From Enterobacteriaceae bacterium 4M9 (GTDB taxonomy: Bacteria; Pseudomonadota; Gammaproteobacteria; Enterobacterales; Enterobacteriaceae), in NCBI GenBank assembly GCA_010092695.1, contig JAADJJ010000001.1, positions 3,844,001 to 3,908,000 on the forward strand: a stretch of 64,000 bases of DNA, in the 5' to 3' direction. The notes beneath the pieces are model-generated. The model was not told the DNA's origin, did not search any database, and saw only the letters and a list, made by a program, of their open reading frames with translations. A program made the position numbers and the translations under genes. Positions 31,211-43,100 of the stretch are shown piece by piece. The number at the start of each line of letters is the position of its first letter. Position 1 is the first letter of the stretch.

Positions 31211-32131
31211 TCAATACTCCAGAAGATCAAGGAGGGATTCTTTATAGCAAAACACTTTAATACGTGCTTTCCTCTCTTGGTAAGCCATCAAGACAGCATC
31301 TTTTGCTTGCTTATCATCCGCAGGGTGGTAGCTTTCCAAGCCAATAAATATGTCCTCAACCCACCCGTCAGCGAAGTCGAAAGCCAGACTGCAAATTTTC
31401 TTGAGGGATTCTTCCGAGAAAGCTTGTTTGGCATATAGACACAGAGAAGGCCTTTCTCCCAGAGTGAATTTAATGGGAATGATATCGGAAGCTATGAGTT
31501 CGACTGGTAGCACATCCCCATATCGTTCATCTACAGAGGCAATCACATTCCCAAGTTTTGGATAATAAAAACTATACTCTTTCCCCTGCTTGATGGCCCT
31601 GAAATGGCTAATTGCTTCTTTAATGAACGAGGCCCGTGACATATCTAATAGATAGAGTGGGCAATTTGACGATAGGTCAAGCTGTATGTTACTTAGGGCC
31701 GGTTTGATGTCTTTTTCTAAACTTTCGCTATTCCCATGCAGCCAGACAAGAAGGCCCACATGTTTTTTCTGCCTGCGACCTTGGAAAGTTTTTAGTTTCT
31801 GTGAGATCTCAGAGCTTATTTTTGAGCAGGAGACAATCTCATCAAGCTCGGACAAGTGTTTTTTGAATGTCGTCCTAACTCCTTGCTCTCCTTTAGGATA
31901 GCCTTTTTTTGCATTTTTAGATGAGATATATACAACATCAGTCCGACTATCATGAAGTGGATTATCATAGATAAAAACAAAGTCATTTCCGTGAGTTTCC
32001 TCTCGGTTATGATCTTTATTTATGCAAGGTACACTGACTCCTTTCAGTAGATTGTTCCATCCAATCAACCTCAAGAGTTCTTCTGTGATTTTTTCTCCAT
32101 TCTCACCAGAGGTTTTTGACAGCTCACCCAT
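31211..32131 (-). CDS. PD-(D/E)xK-fold nuclease, putative anti-phage effector
   Basis: A 306-residue soluble protein. The N-terminal 80 residues carry a restriction-endonuclease-like pattern: acidic residues in GENGEKITEELL (about 10-19), Asp50 in GNDFVFIYDNP, and Ser-Ser-Lys (70-72) in VVYISSKNA, i.e. D-x19-S-x-K with Ser where Glu is more usual. The core is followed by mixed alpha/beta sequence of unknown type. The start overlaps the upstream stop by 8 bases, and GGAG lies 6 bases before the ATG. It resembles, from memory, the nuclease subunit of GAPS4-type systems found in mobile elements; that name needs a profile search. It probably cuts or nicks DNA on infection (inference). Confidence 0.72.
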   Translation of the reverse strand: MGELSKTSGENGEKITEELLRLIGWNNLLKGVSVPCINKDHNREETHGNDFVFIYDNPLHDSRTDVVYISSKNAKKGYPKGEQGVRTTFKKHLSELDEIVSCSKISSEISQKLKTFQGRRQKKHVGLLVWLHGNSESLEKDIKPALSNIQLDLSSNCPLYLLDMSRASFIKEAISHFRAIKQGKEYSFYYPKLGNVIASVDERYGDVLPVELIASDIIPIKFTLGERPSLCLYAKQAFSEESLKKICSLAFDFADGWVEDIFIGLESYHPADDKQAKDAVLMAYQERKARIKVFCYKESLLDLLEY

Positions 32132-33131
32132 CCTTTCTCTCCAAAGTTATATTTAATTTTATAGATTTACCTTCGAGTTTGAACTCCATGTCACTAAATG
32201 AAAGGTCGCTAGGGATTATCAAGCTAATATCGTTACCTAAGTTGATGCGATTAAATATTCTATTCAACTTGGTTTGAAGGCTTTTTGAAGAGACACTAAT
32301 GTCCTTTGTATCAACCAATCCTTTACGTTCAACCAGTCGGTTTAGTTCATTGTCCCATACATCAGGAGATACATATTTTTCAGATACCTCCCTGATTTCT
32401 TCACCCAGTACCTTGTCTTTGTCTGAGCACAAGGCTATGACTTCCTGGCAAAACTCTTGTCGCGCTAAAGGGCTTTCAATATTTTCACGAACTTTCTCTA
32501 TCAATCCGGTAACAACGGCTGACTTAGTGCTTTCATTGGGAATCTGCTTCGCCTTCAAAAAGTCATCAACCCAGTATTTTGTTCGACTACTGAGCCTATC
32601 GATGGCATAGATAATATCGGCCCCATCAACAATCAGAGCTCCTTTGTCAATCAAATCGGGATTTATGCCGCTAGAGACTTCGAGTTGCTGTGTTTTTCCG
32701 TCTATGCGAGCAGACAAATACTGCTGCTTTGATTCTGACTTATAGATTCCAATTGCAGAACGATATACATCATCTACTTTAAGCTTATCAAACAGAATCA
32801 CAAAAAGATCGCCAGACGCAATGTTGGGGTGATGAGCAGAGGAATATAAGTGAGTGGCCAGATTTTTCGACAAATCTTCAAACGATATCTTTTTGCTAAA
32901 AAATCCCAAGGTATGATGCGCCACATCGTTTAGCGCCATATCACTCTCGTGGCTCAGCATGTACTGATTCTTGCTACTGATAATTCCACGTAAGTAACCG
33001 CCAAGTATGACGTTAGAAATGCTATCTGTAATAGCGAAGCATTCATCCGCCAAAACCAAAGGTTCTTCTCTCAAGCGGTTTCCAACCTGATGGAGTATGA
33101 CTGCTTTAACAACCGACTCACCAATTTCCAT
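32124..33131 (-). CDS. NdpA/YejK-like nucleoid-associated protein in a defence-like operon
   Basis: A 335-residue cytoplasmic protein and the first gene of the three-gene operon. The pattern is that of the 37-kDa nucleoid-associated family: an early ALHQ-like VILHQVGNRL segment, a middle part with YRSAIGIYKSE and GALIVDGADIIYAIDR, then TKYWVDDFLKA, and a beta-rich C-terminal end. GGGGAAAG precedes the ATG by about 6 bases. Family members bind DNA, and similar proteins appear beside nucleases in islands. Here it could recognise DNA structure or recruit the nuclease (inference). The assignment rests on motif likeness only. Confidence 0.6.
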   Translation of the reverse strand: MEIGESVVKAVILHQVGNRLREEPLVLADECFAITDSISNVILGGYLRGIISSKNQYMLSHESDMALNDVAHHTLGFFSKKISFEDLSKNLATHLYSSAHHPNIASGDLFVILFDKLKVDDVYRSAIGIYKSESKQQYLSARIDGKTQQLEVSSGINPDLIDKGALIVDGADIIYAIDRLSSRTKYWVDDFLKAKQIPNESTKSAVVTGLIEKVRENIESPLARQEFCQEVIALCSDKDKVLGEEIREVSEKYVSPDVWDNELNRLVERKGLVDTKDISVSSKSLQTKLNRIFNRINLGNDISLIIPSDLSFSDMEFKLEGKSIKLNITLERKDG

Positions 33132-33344
33132 TAACTTTCCCCTTTAGATCAAACACACTCGGTGCTAGATAGTGTGCTCGACTACCCTAAGTTTTCCTCA
33201 GTTTCTACTTTCAATCCAAGCGAAGCAAGCAGTAGGCTACGATAACCATCGGCTTCTCACGTTCTGTTGAGCTTCATGAAAAAGCCATTGATGCTTTTAT
33301 CGATTGATAGACGTCCTACTAATTGGAGGACGTCATTGATCTCC
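33132..33344. other. Promoter-side gap of the defence-like operon, no gene seen
   Basis: AT-rich DNA between the first operon gene and an IS3-type remnant. It should contain the operon promoter on the minus strand. No reading frame or terminator stands out. Confidence 0.4.
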
Positions 33345-33503
33345 TCGCTGAAATAAGAACGGATCAGAAAACGTATCTATAAAACCCGGGATCTGGCCCG
33401 GGCGGATATCTTCGATTACATTGAAGCGTTCTACAACCGGACCCGGCACCACAGTCACCTCGGCGGCGTCAGTCCGGAGGTCTTTGAACAGGCTTCGTCG
33501 TGA
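33345..33503 (+). pseudogene. C-terminal remnant of an IS3-family transposase
   Basis: The frame reads SLK, a stop, then ERIRKRIYKTRDLARADIF and on through YNRTRHHSHLGGVSP to a final stop at 33501. This is the usual OrfB C-terminus of IS3-group elements. The rest of the element is missing, but the sequence up to about 33538 may include its right end. It shows that the operon to the left came in, or was rearranged, with IS activity. Confidence 0.75.
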
Positions 33504-33550
33504 GGACAGCATTTGTCTACGGTCGTGGGGTCAGTCCATTGAACTAATTA

Positions 33551-34108
33551 TCATACATCATCCTCGGACACTACACTTAAAGCCCCAGATGCTTTAAATA
33601 ACCACTTTAGAGCACCAGACATGAAAGGAGAGTCTAATACAGTCACCTCAACTAAAAAATGAGTTTCATCTAATGGCTCATCAAATAATATAGCGTTCCA
33701 CCAAAACCATTCCCTCCCCTCTGGTTCCAACCAAGAGAGCCAGCTAGATAAAGCCCATTGCTCATCTAAGGCAGCAGCTTTTATTTTTTCGTCATAACTT
33801 AGTTGCTCCCATTTTTTTTGAGCTTCTATTTTTTGTTCTTCTTGTGATTCTTGTAAGCACCTATTGACAAACTTCGAGGGAAGCATTGTCTTCCAATCTT
33901 CAAGAGTAGGCCACTGTTCAAGTGAATGCGCATTTACAATAGACAGCACTTCTTTAGCAAGGCTTAGCGTTGCCAATGCATTTGAGTCACATGCAACAAT
34001 AAACCTAGCTATACCCACCCCCGTTGCTTTGTGAGTAGGCAGAGGGGGAGACTTAAGCCGCTCTCTTTCAAAGATAACTTGCTTTCTTATTTCAGCGTTT
34101 ATTTGCAT
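33551..34108 (-). CDS. cdiI: CdiI immunity protein (cognate to the CdiA C-terminal toxin)
   Basis: A 185-residue acidic, soluble protein (many Glu/Asp and Trp, for example EQWALSSWLSWLEPEGREWFWW). I chose the ATG at 34108 because AGGA lies 5 bases upstream and it overlaps the cdiA stop by 17 bases, the usual cdiA-cdiI arrangement. The frame stays open upstream but has no better start. Immunity proteins are diverse and I do not recognise this family. Position, coupling, AT-rich composition and strand identify it as the antidote that binds the CdiA toxin in kin cells. Confidence 0.8.
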   Translation of the reverse strand: MQINAEIRKQVIFERERLKSPPLPTHKATGVGIARFIVACDSNALATLSLAKEVLSIVNAHSLEQWPTLEDWKTMLPSKFVNRCLQESQEEQKIEAQKKWEQLSYDEKIKAAALDEQWALSSWLSWLEPEGREWFWWNAILFDEPLDETHFLVEVTVLDSPFMSGALKWLFKASGALSVVSEDDV

Positions 34109-37100
34109 CTTTTCCTGACCCTTGAATGATTTTATCTTGCAGTTCTTTAAAGCTTTCAGGCCTAATACCATACTGATCGCTTGCTTTTGTAGGATCAGCA
34201 ATAATGGGTTTCCCTTTATTCTCTGGCAATCTAGCCATACTTTCTTTCACAGCCGATGCCCTTAGATCATCCAAAAGATTTTTTGGCACTTCAAATGTTT
34301 TGACTGTAGCACCTTCCATATTTTGAGATATACGCTTCTGTAAAAACTCCTGAGCACGCGCCTTATCCCCAAAGTTAAGATACAAAGTTGTATCTCCAAC
34401 AATGGTAACTTGCCCTTGTTCGCCTATAATTACTCGCGTATTTGGATTTCCCTCAACACGGTAGACTGTAACTGTAGCACCGCTTTTCGGATCTTTAGCG
34501 GTTCCTCCTGTTTTCAGTAAGTTCAATCCAATGCCGGAACCTAGACCTGCAAGTATAGATAATCCCTCAGAAGCAACAACCAGCCCTTGCCCTAACTCAC
34601 TTGTATTCTGAGTTATTATAACGTTATCTTTAGCCGTTTCCTGTGCCACAAAGTTAACCACGTCTGGATCTATATTAAGATAAATTCCATTTTCAAGTAA
34701 TTCACTATAGGCATCATTGGCCACATCCCGAGAAAAACCACAAGTATCAGGGTTTGCTTTGCAGTCGACCTCCATTTTTGCCCGATCATTTTCTAATGCG
34801 GTACGGTATTCTTCGAGGATCGGAGAAATATCCTCGCCATTTTCTTTAGCTTGTTTAACTTTTCTGTCTAATGCATACATGTCACCAGCTAGGAAATTAT
34901 TGTTAACCGCATTATTACCTGCCTGTGCCCCCGTCGTCGCTGATGCGGTGCTGTCACCGGCCAGCCCGCCCGCCACGCCGCCTGCCAGCGTTGCCAGCAG
35001 GCTGATTTCCTGCTTCTGCTGCTCACTCAGCTTACTGGCATCACCACCGTAATAATTATTCAGGATGTACTTACCAGCCAGTTCTGCACTGAACGCACCG
35101 GCTGCACCCGCTGCCGCATTGCCGCCTGACACCTGCGCCGCCACTGCGCCCCAGATAGCGTGCGCCATCAGATTGGCTTTATCGTTGCCTTCCGTTCCGG
35201 CCTTAATCGCCTGCGCCATCATCGGATTCAGTCCACCTGCCAGCGCCTGGCCCAGGCTGTCGGCGTTCAGGCCACCCAGCACACCCGCAATCGCCTGTAC
35301 GGCCATCTGTGCGGTGCTGCCGAGACCATACGTTTTCATTGCATCCTGATAGGCCTGCGACTGGCGCAATTCAGCGGCAGTTGCGCCGGGGTGACTCTTC
35401 TTCGCTGCTTCCAGCGCCTGAATATCGCCATACGTACTGACGATATCGTTCATCTGGCGGGTTATCTCGCTCACCAGCTGCGCGCCCTGGAGGCGTTTCT
35501 GCTCTTTCTCCTTGTCGAAAATCGGTGCAATGCTGCCGTTGGCGTTTTCCGCATCACGATTCAGCGTGGCGATATCCTGCTGCTGGTTTTCTTTATCGCG
35601 AATGGTGATGCTGCCGTCGCTCACTGCCGCCTGCGTGGTGCCTGACGCACTACCGCTGCCGTTCAGGTTCCCCAGCACCGTGCCGGTCATGTTCGACAAC
35701 GCGTTACCGGCCATCTGTGACCCCAGCGTGCCGCCGTCTGAACTCATACCGAAGCTGCCGCCGCTGTGGCTGACGTCATACTCCGCGTTATTCTCAATGT
35801 TGCGCCAGCCCAGCGTGCCGGTATCGAGGCTGTTTTTATCTGCCGTCGCCGTGGACGCAATCACGCCGCCGTTAAGCTGGGTGTGGTTACCGACCGTTAC
35901 GTCAAATCCACCGTCACCCGCATAGATACCGCTTTGCTCAATCACGCTGTCATAGGTGCTGTGCATTTTGTCCTGGCTGGCGCTGGCATAGCCGCTGCCC
36001 CCGGTGCTACCAATACTGCCACCGGCTCCGAAGCTGCTCTGTTTCGAGTCGTAGTTATCGCTGTCCTGAAGGCTGCTGATGGTCAGGTCACGCCCGACGT
36101 CAGCCACCACTTTATTACCGCTGACCTGCGCGCCCGACAGGGTGGTGTCGCGTCCGCTGGTCAGGGACACTGTGCCGCCGCCGTCCAGCGTGGTTTCGGT
36201 CCAGGTGGTGCCATTGCCTTTTTCGTTGCCTTTGCCGCCGTTAACGTTCGCAAAGACGCTCAGGCCCGCACCGCCTTTGCCTGCGCCATAGCTCACGCCC
36301 ACGCCGCCACCGCTGCTGCTGTTACTGCCGGTGGTCTGCTGCGTGTTTGCTGCACCGGCCAGCACGATATCGTTCGCCGCGTTCAGTGACATATCGCCAC
36401 CGGCTTTCAGCTGGCTGCCACCGATAGCGATATCACCACTGTGTGCACCGTTGCCCTGGCCCGTGGCGGTCACCGAGAGGGTATTTCCGGCATTCAGGGT
36501 GGAGCCGGAAACCATCGTGGATTCCTGATGCTGCTGCGATTTCGATTTCTGCGAACTTAACGACAGGCTGACACCCACCGCGTTATTCGCATCACCTTCG
36601 GCCCCGGCCTGCTGGACGCCCAGCCCGGCCTGCACGCCTGACAGGGCTGATTTAGTCGCCTGGAGCGCCGCCAGTCGGCCATCGCTTTCCTGTTTTGCAC
36701 TTTTTGCAGCGGATATCGCGTTGTTCACCTGGTCGCCTGCCACGCCGGAGAGCGCCACCGTCAGGCCGCTGGTCTTCTGCTCGTAGCGTTCATCGCGGGT
36801 GCGCTGGTCGCGGCCCGGTTCAATCACCACGCTGTCGCCGGTGATGGACAAATCCTGGTTTGCCACCAGGTCAGCGCCGCCGATGTGCGCCTGACCGCCA
36901 GCGGTGATACTGACGTTACCGCCGGTACTCCCCACGGTGCTGAAGCTCTGGCTCTGGGTGGTGCCGTCCTCGTTCATTTCGCTGCGCGATTTCGCCGTAC
37001 CGATAGTCACACCGATACCGCCGGTCCCCATCAGGCCGCTCTTTTTGGTTTCTTTCAGGCGATACGTGGAGTCGGTGTTGGTGGCCGCCACAATATCCAC

Positions 37101-40100
37101 CTGGTTGCCTGCACTGAGCGACACGTCACCGTCGCCCACCACCGCCGATCCTTTCACCAGCAAGTTGTTACCGGAGCTAAGCGTGACGTTATCGCCACTC
37201 AGCAGCGTGCCCTGTTCGCGGGTGGCGCTGTCTTCCTCGATAACGTGGGTGGTTTTATTGCTCAGGAACCCTTTTTTGCTCTTCGTTTCTTCGAAGTAGC
37301 GGTAATCGCTGTCTGTGGCTGTTTCGAGGTTGATATCACGGGCTGCCGCTACGCCGATATCGCCCTGCGCCGTCACCTGTGCCGCCTGGCTGTTCACATC
37401 GCGCCCGGCGATAATCACGGTATTGCCACCGCTGGCAATCTCCGTTCCCTGCTGGCGTACGGATTCGTTAATTTCCACCTTTTTACGGGCGTAGGTGCTG
37501 TCGCCTTCAGTGGTGGCCTGTGCCAGCAGGTTAACGTCGCGCCCGGCCTGTAAGCCCACGCTGCCTTCGGCGGCAAGACCTGCTGCCTGCGAGTTCAGGT
37601 CGCGCCCGGCGACCAGCACCAGTTCATCGCCTGCGGTGACAGTGGTGCGGTCAACGCCGGTTGCGTGGGATTCGCTGCCACCGTAACTGTTGTTCTTCGT
37701 GGTGGCTGCACTGTTAAGGTTCAGGTCATTGCCTGCGGTCAGTTGCGCCGTGCCGCCTGCGTTGACACTGCTGGCACTGACCGTCAGGTCGTTGCCCGCC
37801 TGCATCACCAGGTTGTTGCCTGCGGTGATGCTACTGCCCTGGTTGCTGATGTCGTTGCCGTATGACTCGCCCCGGAAGTCGCTACCGGTGTAGCCGTCAC
37901 TCAGCTGGTTTTCGCTCACACGGATAGTGCCATCGGCCACCATTGCCAGACTGCCGCCTGCGCTGACGTTTGCGCCGGTGACGGCAATGTCCTGTCCGGC
38001 CTTCATCAGCAGGCCGTCAGTCGCTGTGATGGATGCCGTGTTGCCGGTCACTGTGGTGGTCAGGTTTACCGTATCGCCGCGCTGACTGGCCGCATACAGC
38101 CCCAGGCGCTGCGTCAGCGTGGTGTTGTTAATACTGCCACCGATGCTTTCAAGCGAAACAGTTTTGCCGCTGATGGTGGCGCTGACGTTGTTGATATCAC
38201 CCAGTGCGCTTAACTGTAGCCCGTTTGCGGCGCTGATAAGCCCGGCATTGAGGTTGCTGAGGCTGTTCTGGCTGCTGGCGGTCAGGGTGTTCTGTGCCGT
38301 CAGCGTGCCGCCACTGTTGGTGATGTTGCCTGCGGTCAGCATCACATCGCTGCCGCTGATAACGCTGCCGTTATGCACGGTCACGTCTTTCGGTGACAGA
38401 TACACTTTCGGCACCATCACGGTCTGACCGTTCACGGTGGCGGCTTCCCACCAGATAATGCTGCTGTCGAGTGCGGCAATCTGTGTGGCCGTCAGGGCCA
38501 CGCCAAATTCCAGCCCCAGCGCCTGTGAGGCTACCGCAGCGTTATCAACCAGCTTGCGCATCTGCTCCAGGTCCGAGCCGACGCCGTTGATATAGCGGCT
38601 GCCGGTCTGGTTGAGGATGGTGTTACTGGCGTAGCGGGTATCAAACGCCGCATCACCCAGGAAACGGTAATCGTAGTCCGGGTTCAGATTGAGCCGGTCC
38701 AGGAAGTACGCCGATCCGAGGAACTGATTCTGGTCGGTATAGCTGCTGTTAGTTTCACGCGGAGCCTGTCCCGGCTGAATGCCGAGCAGGGCGTACAGGT
38801 CACCGAACAGGCTTTCATCGAGCTGGCCGAGGCCGTCCAACTTCGGGTTGACGGTGATGAGGTACGGGCTGTCCGGGTCGGTTGAGGTGACAAAATACCC
38901 GTCATTACCGGAGGGAAGCGGGTACGCGCTGGTGTCCACCTTACCCGGTGTACTGCCGTCCGGGGTGTTGCCCAGGGCGCTGCCGCCGCTGATTTGCTGT
39001 AGCGCCCCGTTAAGCTGGTCCTGCCACTGCGGAGAACCGACTGCCACGCTGTCTGCGCCTGTCAGGCTTTCTGCCTGCACACCGCCATCGATGTTCTGAT
39101 TACTGAGCGTGTTCAGCGTCGGCGCGGTCAGGGTGCCGGTGACGCCGCCTGCATTTGCGGTTGTTGTGGTGTTGCTGATATCGCGGGTAAAACTGGCGTC
39201 AACACTGCCGCCCGCGCTGATAACCGCACGGTAAATTTTCCCGTCAAGGTCGGTGGTGGTCTGGCTGGAAAGACGGTATCCCTTACATTCATATGCGCCA
39301 CAGACATAGCGGCGGCTACTGTCCAGCGCCCACACGCTTTCAGTTACCGACGTGCCTTCCTGCCAGCCCTGGTTACTCAGCGTGTCACCGCTCAGGCGCA
39401 TATTGCCCCCGGTAAGCAGGAAAGAGGCTTCGTTTTCAAGATTTGCCGCGTTGATGGTCATATCACCGCCGCTGGCAATACGTCCGGCGCTGCCGGTGGC
39501 CGTGACGGTGACCACCTCTTTATCGCCCATCTGCACCCGGTATTCAGACTCAACGGGAAGGTTGGTCCAGTACACCATGAGGTATGGACCGTTTTCATCG
39601 GTTCTGATTTCCCACCAGTTATTCGGCGGTAGTGGCGTCAGCGTGCCGGTGTCATCACCCGGAATAACCTCATGCGTGGCCGTCAGGGAATCCCAGCTGT
39701 TCAGCAGGTGTGCGGTGTTAATGGTGATATCACCGTTAACGGTTTCGATGGTGCCGGAACGGTTAATGACTTCAGTATTCGCCGTACCCGCCGCATCCTT
39801 CTGCATCCACAGGCTGTTGCCCGCCAGCATATCGCCGCGCAGGTTCTGAATGCTGTTTGCCAGCAACATCAGGTTGTTACCCGCATACAGCAGCGCGGTG
39901 TTGATAATGGCATTGGTGGCACTGAGCGTCAGATTGCCCGCCGTGCCGGTAAAGCCATCCAGCAGGATATCGCTGCGGCTGGCGAGTGTGACATCGCCGC
40001 CTGCCTGCAACGAGCCGCCTGCGGTCAGGGCGATGTGCGAGCCGCTTAAGCTGCTGGCTGCACTGCCGGTGGTAATTTGCCCCTGGTTAATCAGTTTACC

Positions 40101-43100
40101 GCCAGCAGTCAGCGTTACGCCGTTACCCTGGAGGGTGTTGGCGTTAGTGATATCCCCGCCACTTTCTATTGTGAGCTGTTTGCCTGCCGCGATGACATTC
40201 TGCGCGGTAAAGGCATTCGTGAGTTTCAGTGTCAGGTTACCGAGTGCCACCAGTTGCCCGAATGATGTCAGCCCGGTGCTGTTCAGCATCAGGTCGCCAC
40301 CGCTGAACAGGTTACCGCTCGCGGGCTGCCCGACAGTGTCAGCCGTCACGCTCAGGCTGCTGTTGCCGAGCAGGGTTCCGGCGTTACTGAGCGTCTGGTG
40401 TTTGACCGTCAGCGCGGTGGCCTGTGCTGTGCCGGTGTTAGTGAACTGGGTGCCGGTCAGCCGGGCGTTCTGCTGTGCCAGCAGGGTGCCGCTGTTGTCC
40501 AGGCGGGTGGCGTTCAGCACCAGGTCTGTTGCCTGTATCCAGCCGGTGTTGCTAAGTGTCGGCGTGTCGAATGTCAGCGTGCCGCCGGAGAGTATTTTGC
40601 CGTCGTTCTGCGCGCGCTGTGTGGCGTTAAGCGTGGTGGTACCTGCGCCCTGAATCACGCCATCGTTAAGCAGTTCCGGGGTGGTCAGCGTCAGCGCGCC
40701 CTGACTCAGCAGGGTGTCGTTATTGGTGAGCTTACCGCTCAGGGTTAACGCCAGGGTGCTGTCGCCCTGAATGCGGCCCTCGTTTGTCAGGCTGGCCGCC
40801 GTAATGCGGGTATCGCCGCCCTGAATGCGTCCGCTGTGGGTGATCTCAGCAGCATCAAGCGTCAGCGTGCCTGCACTGAGCATATCGCCAGTCTGTTTCA
40901 GGTCGCCGGTGAGCGCCACGGTAAGCCCGTTCACGCCGGTGATCTCGCCGCTGTTATTCAGCGTGGCACCTTTTACCGTCAGGTTGTTGGCAATCCACTG
41001 GCCCTGGTTTGTCAGGGTGAGCGCATTCAGCGCCGCCGTGCCGTTGGCGCTGATTTTGCTGTCTGCGCTGGCGATCAGGCTGTTGCCCAGGGTGAATGTC
41101 AGCGCATCGGCGCTCTGAATGGTGCCGTCATGCGTCAGGCGCTGTGCATCCAGCAGGATGTGCTGGCCCTGCCAGGTGCCGGTGTTACGGATTTCGCCGC
41201 CGGTAATGGCGAGCGTCCCCTGGGTCAGCAGCGACCCGCCGTTCACCAGCGTCAGCAGCGGCTGTGCCATATCCAGCCGTGACGCCAGCGTCAGAGCCTG
41301 TAAACCAATGGCGGTGCCGGTGTTGTCGATACGGTCCTGACTGAGCGTCAGGCGGTTGCCCTGGAGCGCGCCGCTGTTGGTGATCTGGTTACCGGTGAGT
41401 TGCATATCGCCTTCGCCCAGCAGGCTGCCCTGGTTGTCGAGCGTGCTGGCGGTGATCGCCACGTCTCCCTGACTCAGCAGGTCGCCCCGGTTAACCAGCG
41501 TGCCGTTCACGCTGGCGGTAAGGCGGTCTTTACCCAGCAGTGAGCCGCCGTGCTGCCAGTTGTCGGCCTGTATCCGGGCAGACTGGCCCTGGAGCGTACC
41601 GTCCGTGGTGAGGGTGGTGGTTGTCAGTTCAAGCACGCCACCGCTGAGTGAGCGGCCTGTGGTGTTCTGGATGTAGGACGCGGCTTCGACAGTCAAACCG
41701 GTGCTGCCCTGTAACAGACCGCTGTTGGTGAGTGTGGTGCCGGTTAATGTCAGTAACCCGTCGCTGGCGAGTGTTCCCGCGTTGTGCAGTTCCGGCAGGT
41801 TAAACGCCAGGTCTGCGGCGCTGTAGAGCACGCCACCTGCCTGGTTATTAAGACGGTTCACGAGCAGGCTCAGCGCCTGGCTGGCCTGAATCTGCCCGCT
41901 GTTGGTGAGTGTTTTACTGTCGATGGCAAGCAGCGGAGCCGCTATTGCCCCGGCGTTATTCAGTACCGGTGCTTTCAGCGTCAGGCGCGTGTCGCTGTAC
42001 AGCACACCGTCGGCCAGGTTAGTCAGCTGTGCAGCTTCAACCGTCAGTGCCTTACTGCCCTGGAGCAGGCCGCTGTTGGTGAGGGTATTGCTGGTAAACG
42101 TCAGTTGCCCGTCGCTGGTAATGGTGCCTGCGTTGCGTAATTCCGGCAGGCTCAGTGCGAAATCACCCGCGTTGTAGACCACGCCAGCCGCCTGGTTGTC
42201 GAGTGAGTTTGCCAGCAGGCTAAGCGCCTGAGAACCCTGCAACAGCCCGCTGTTGGTCACCGTCCGGCTGTTGATGGCGAGTGACGATGCGGAAATCGTT
42301 CCGGTGTTAGAGAGTACAGGTGTGGTCAGCGCCAGGCTGGCATCGCTGTACAGCACGCCCTGCGCCTGGTTTGCCAGCTGGTCAGCAAACAGCGTGAAGG
42401 TTTGTTTGCCATACAGCGTGCCGCTGTTGGTGAGGTTGCTGGCGTTAACCGTCAGTGCCGGGCTTTCGACAATGCCGCTGTTAGTCAGCGTGCCGGCACT
42501 GAGATTTACTACGCTGCCGGTGCTGTTGCCGCTGTGGCTCAGGCTGTCGCTGGCCGTTACGGTCAAAGCGCCTTTTGCCGCCTGGGTGCCGTTGAGCGTG
42601 GTTTTAGCCGCTTCCAGGGTCATGCCCGCGCCGCTTTGCAGCTGTGCGCCGGAGGCGGTTGTCAGCGACTGGCCTTTTACGGCAAGGGTGGTTCCGGCGC
42701 TGGTTTCGCCGTTAATCGTGGCTGTCTGTGCGTTCAGCGTTACGGATGAATCACTGTGAGTGACGGATTTCGCGCCGCTGGTGAGTGTGGTCGCGGTAAC
42801 GTTCAGGCCCTTCGTGCCGGAGAGCGTGCCATCCTGCGTAAGCGTGGCGGCGTTAACCGTCAGCGCATCATCGGTCACGGTGCTGCCGCTGTGGGTGAGT
42901 TTCTGCGTGGCGGTGAGCGTGGTTGTGCCTTTCGCGCCCACGCTGCCCTGCTGGGTAAGGTTCTGTGCGGTGATATCGAGCGTGCTGCGGCTTGCCAGAC
43001 TGCCGGTATTGGTCACCGTGTTGCTGTTAACGGCCACGGTGCCGCCCTGGAGCGAACCACTGTTAGTCAGCGCGGTGGATTTCACCGCCGCCGCGCCGCC

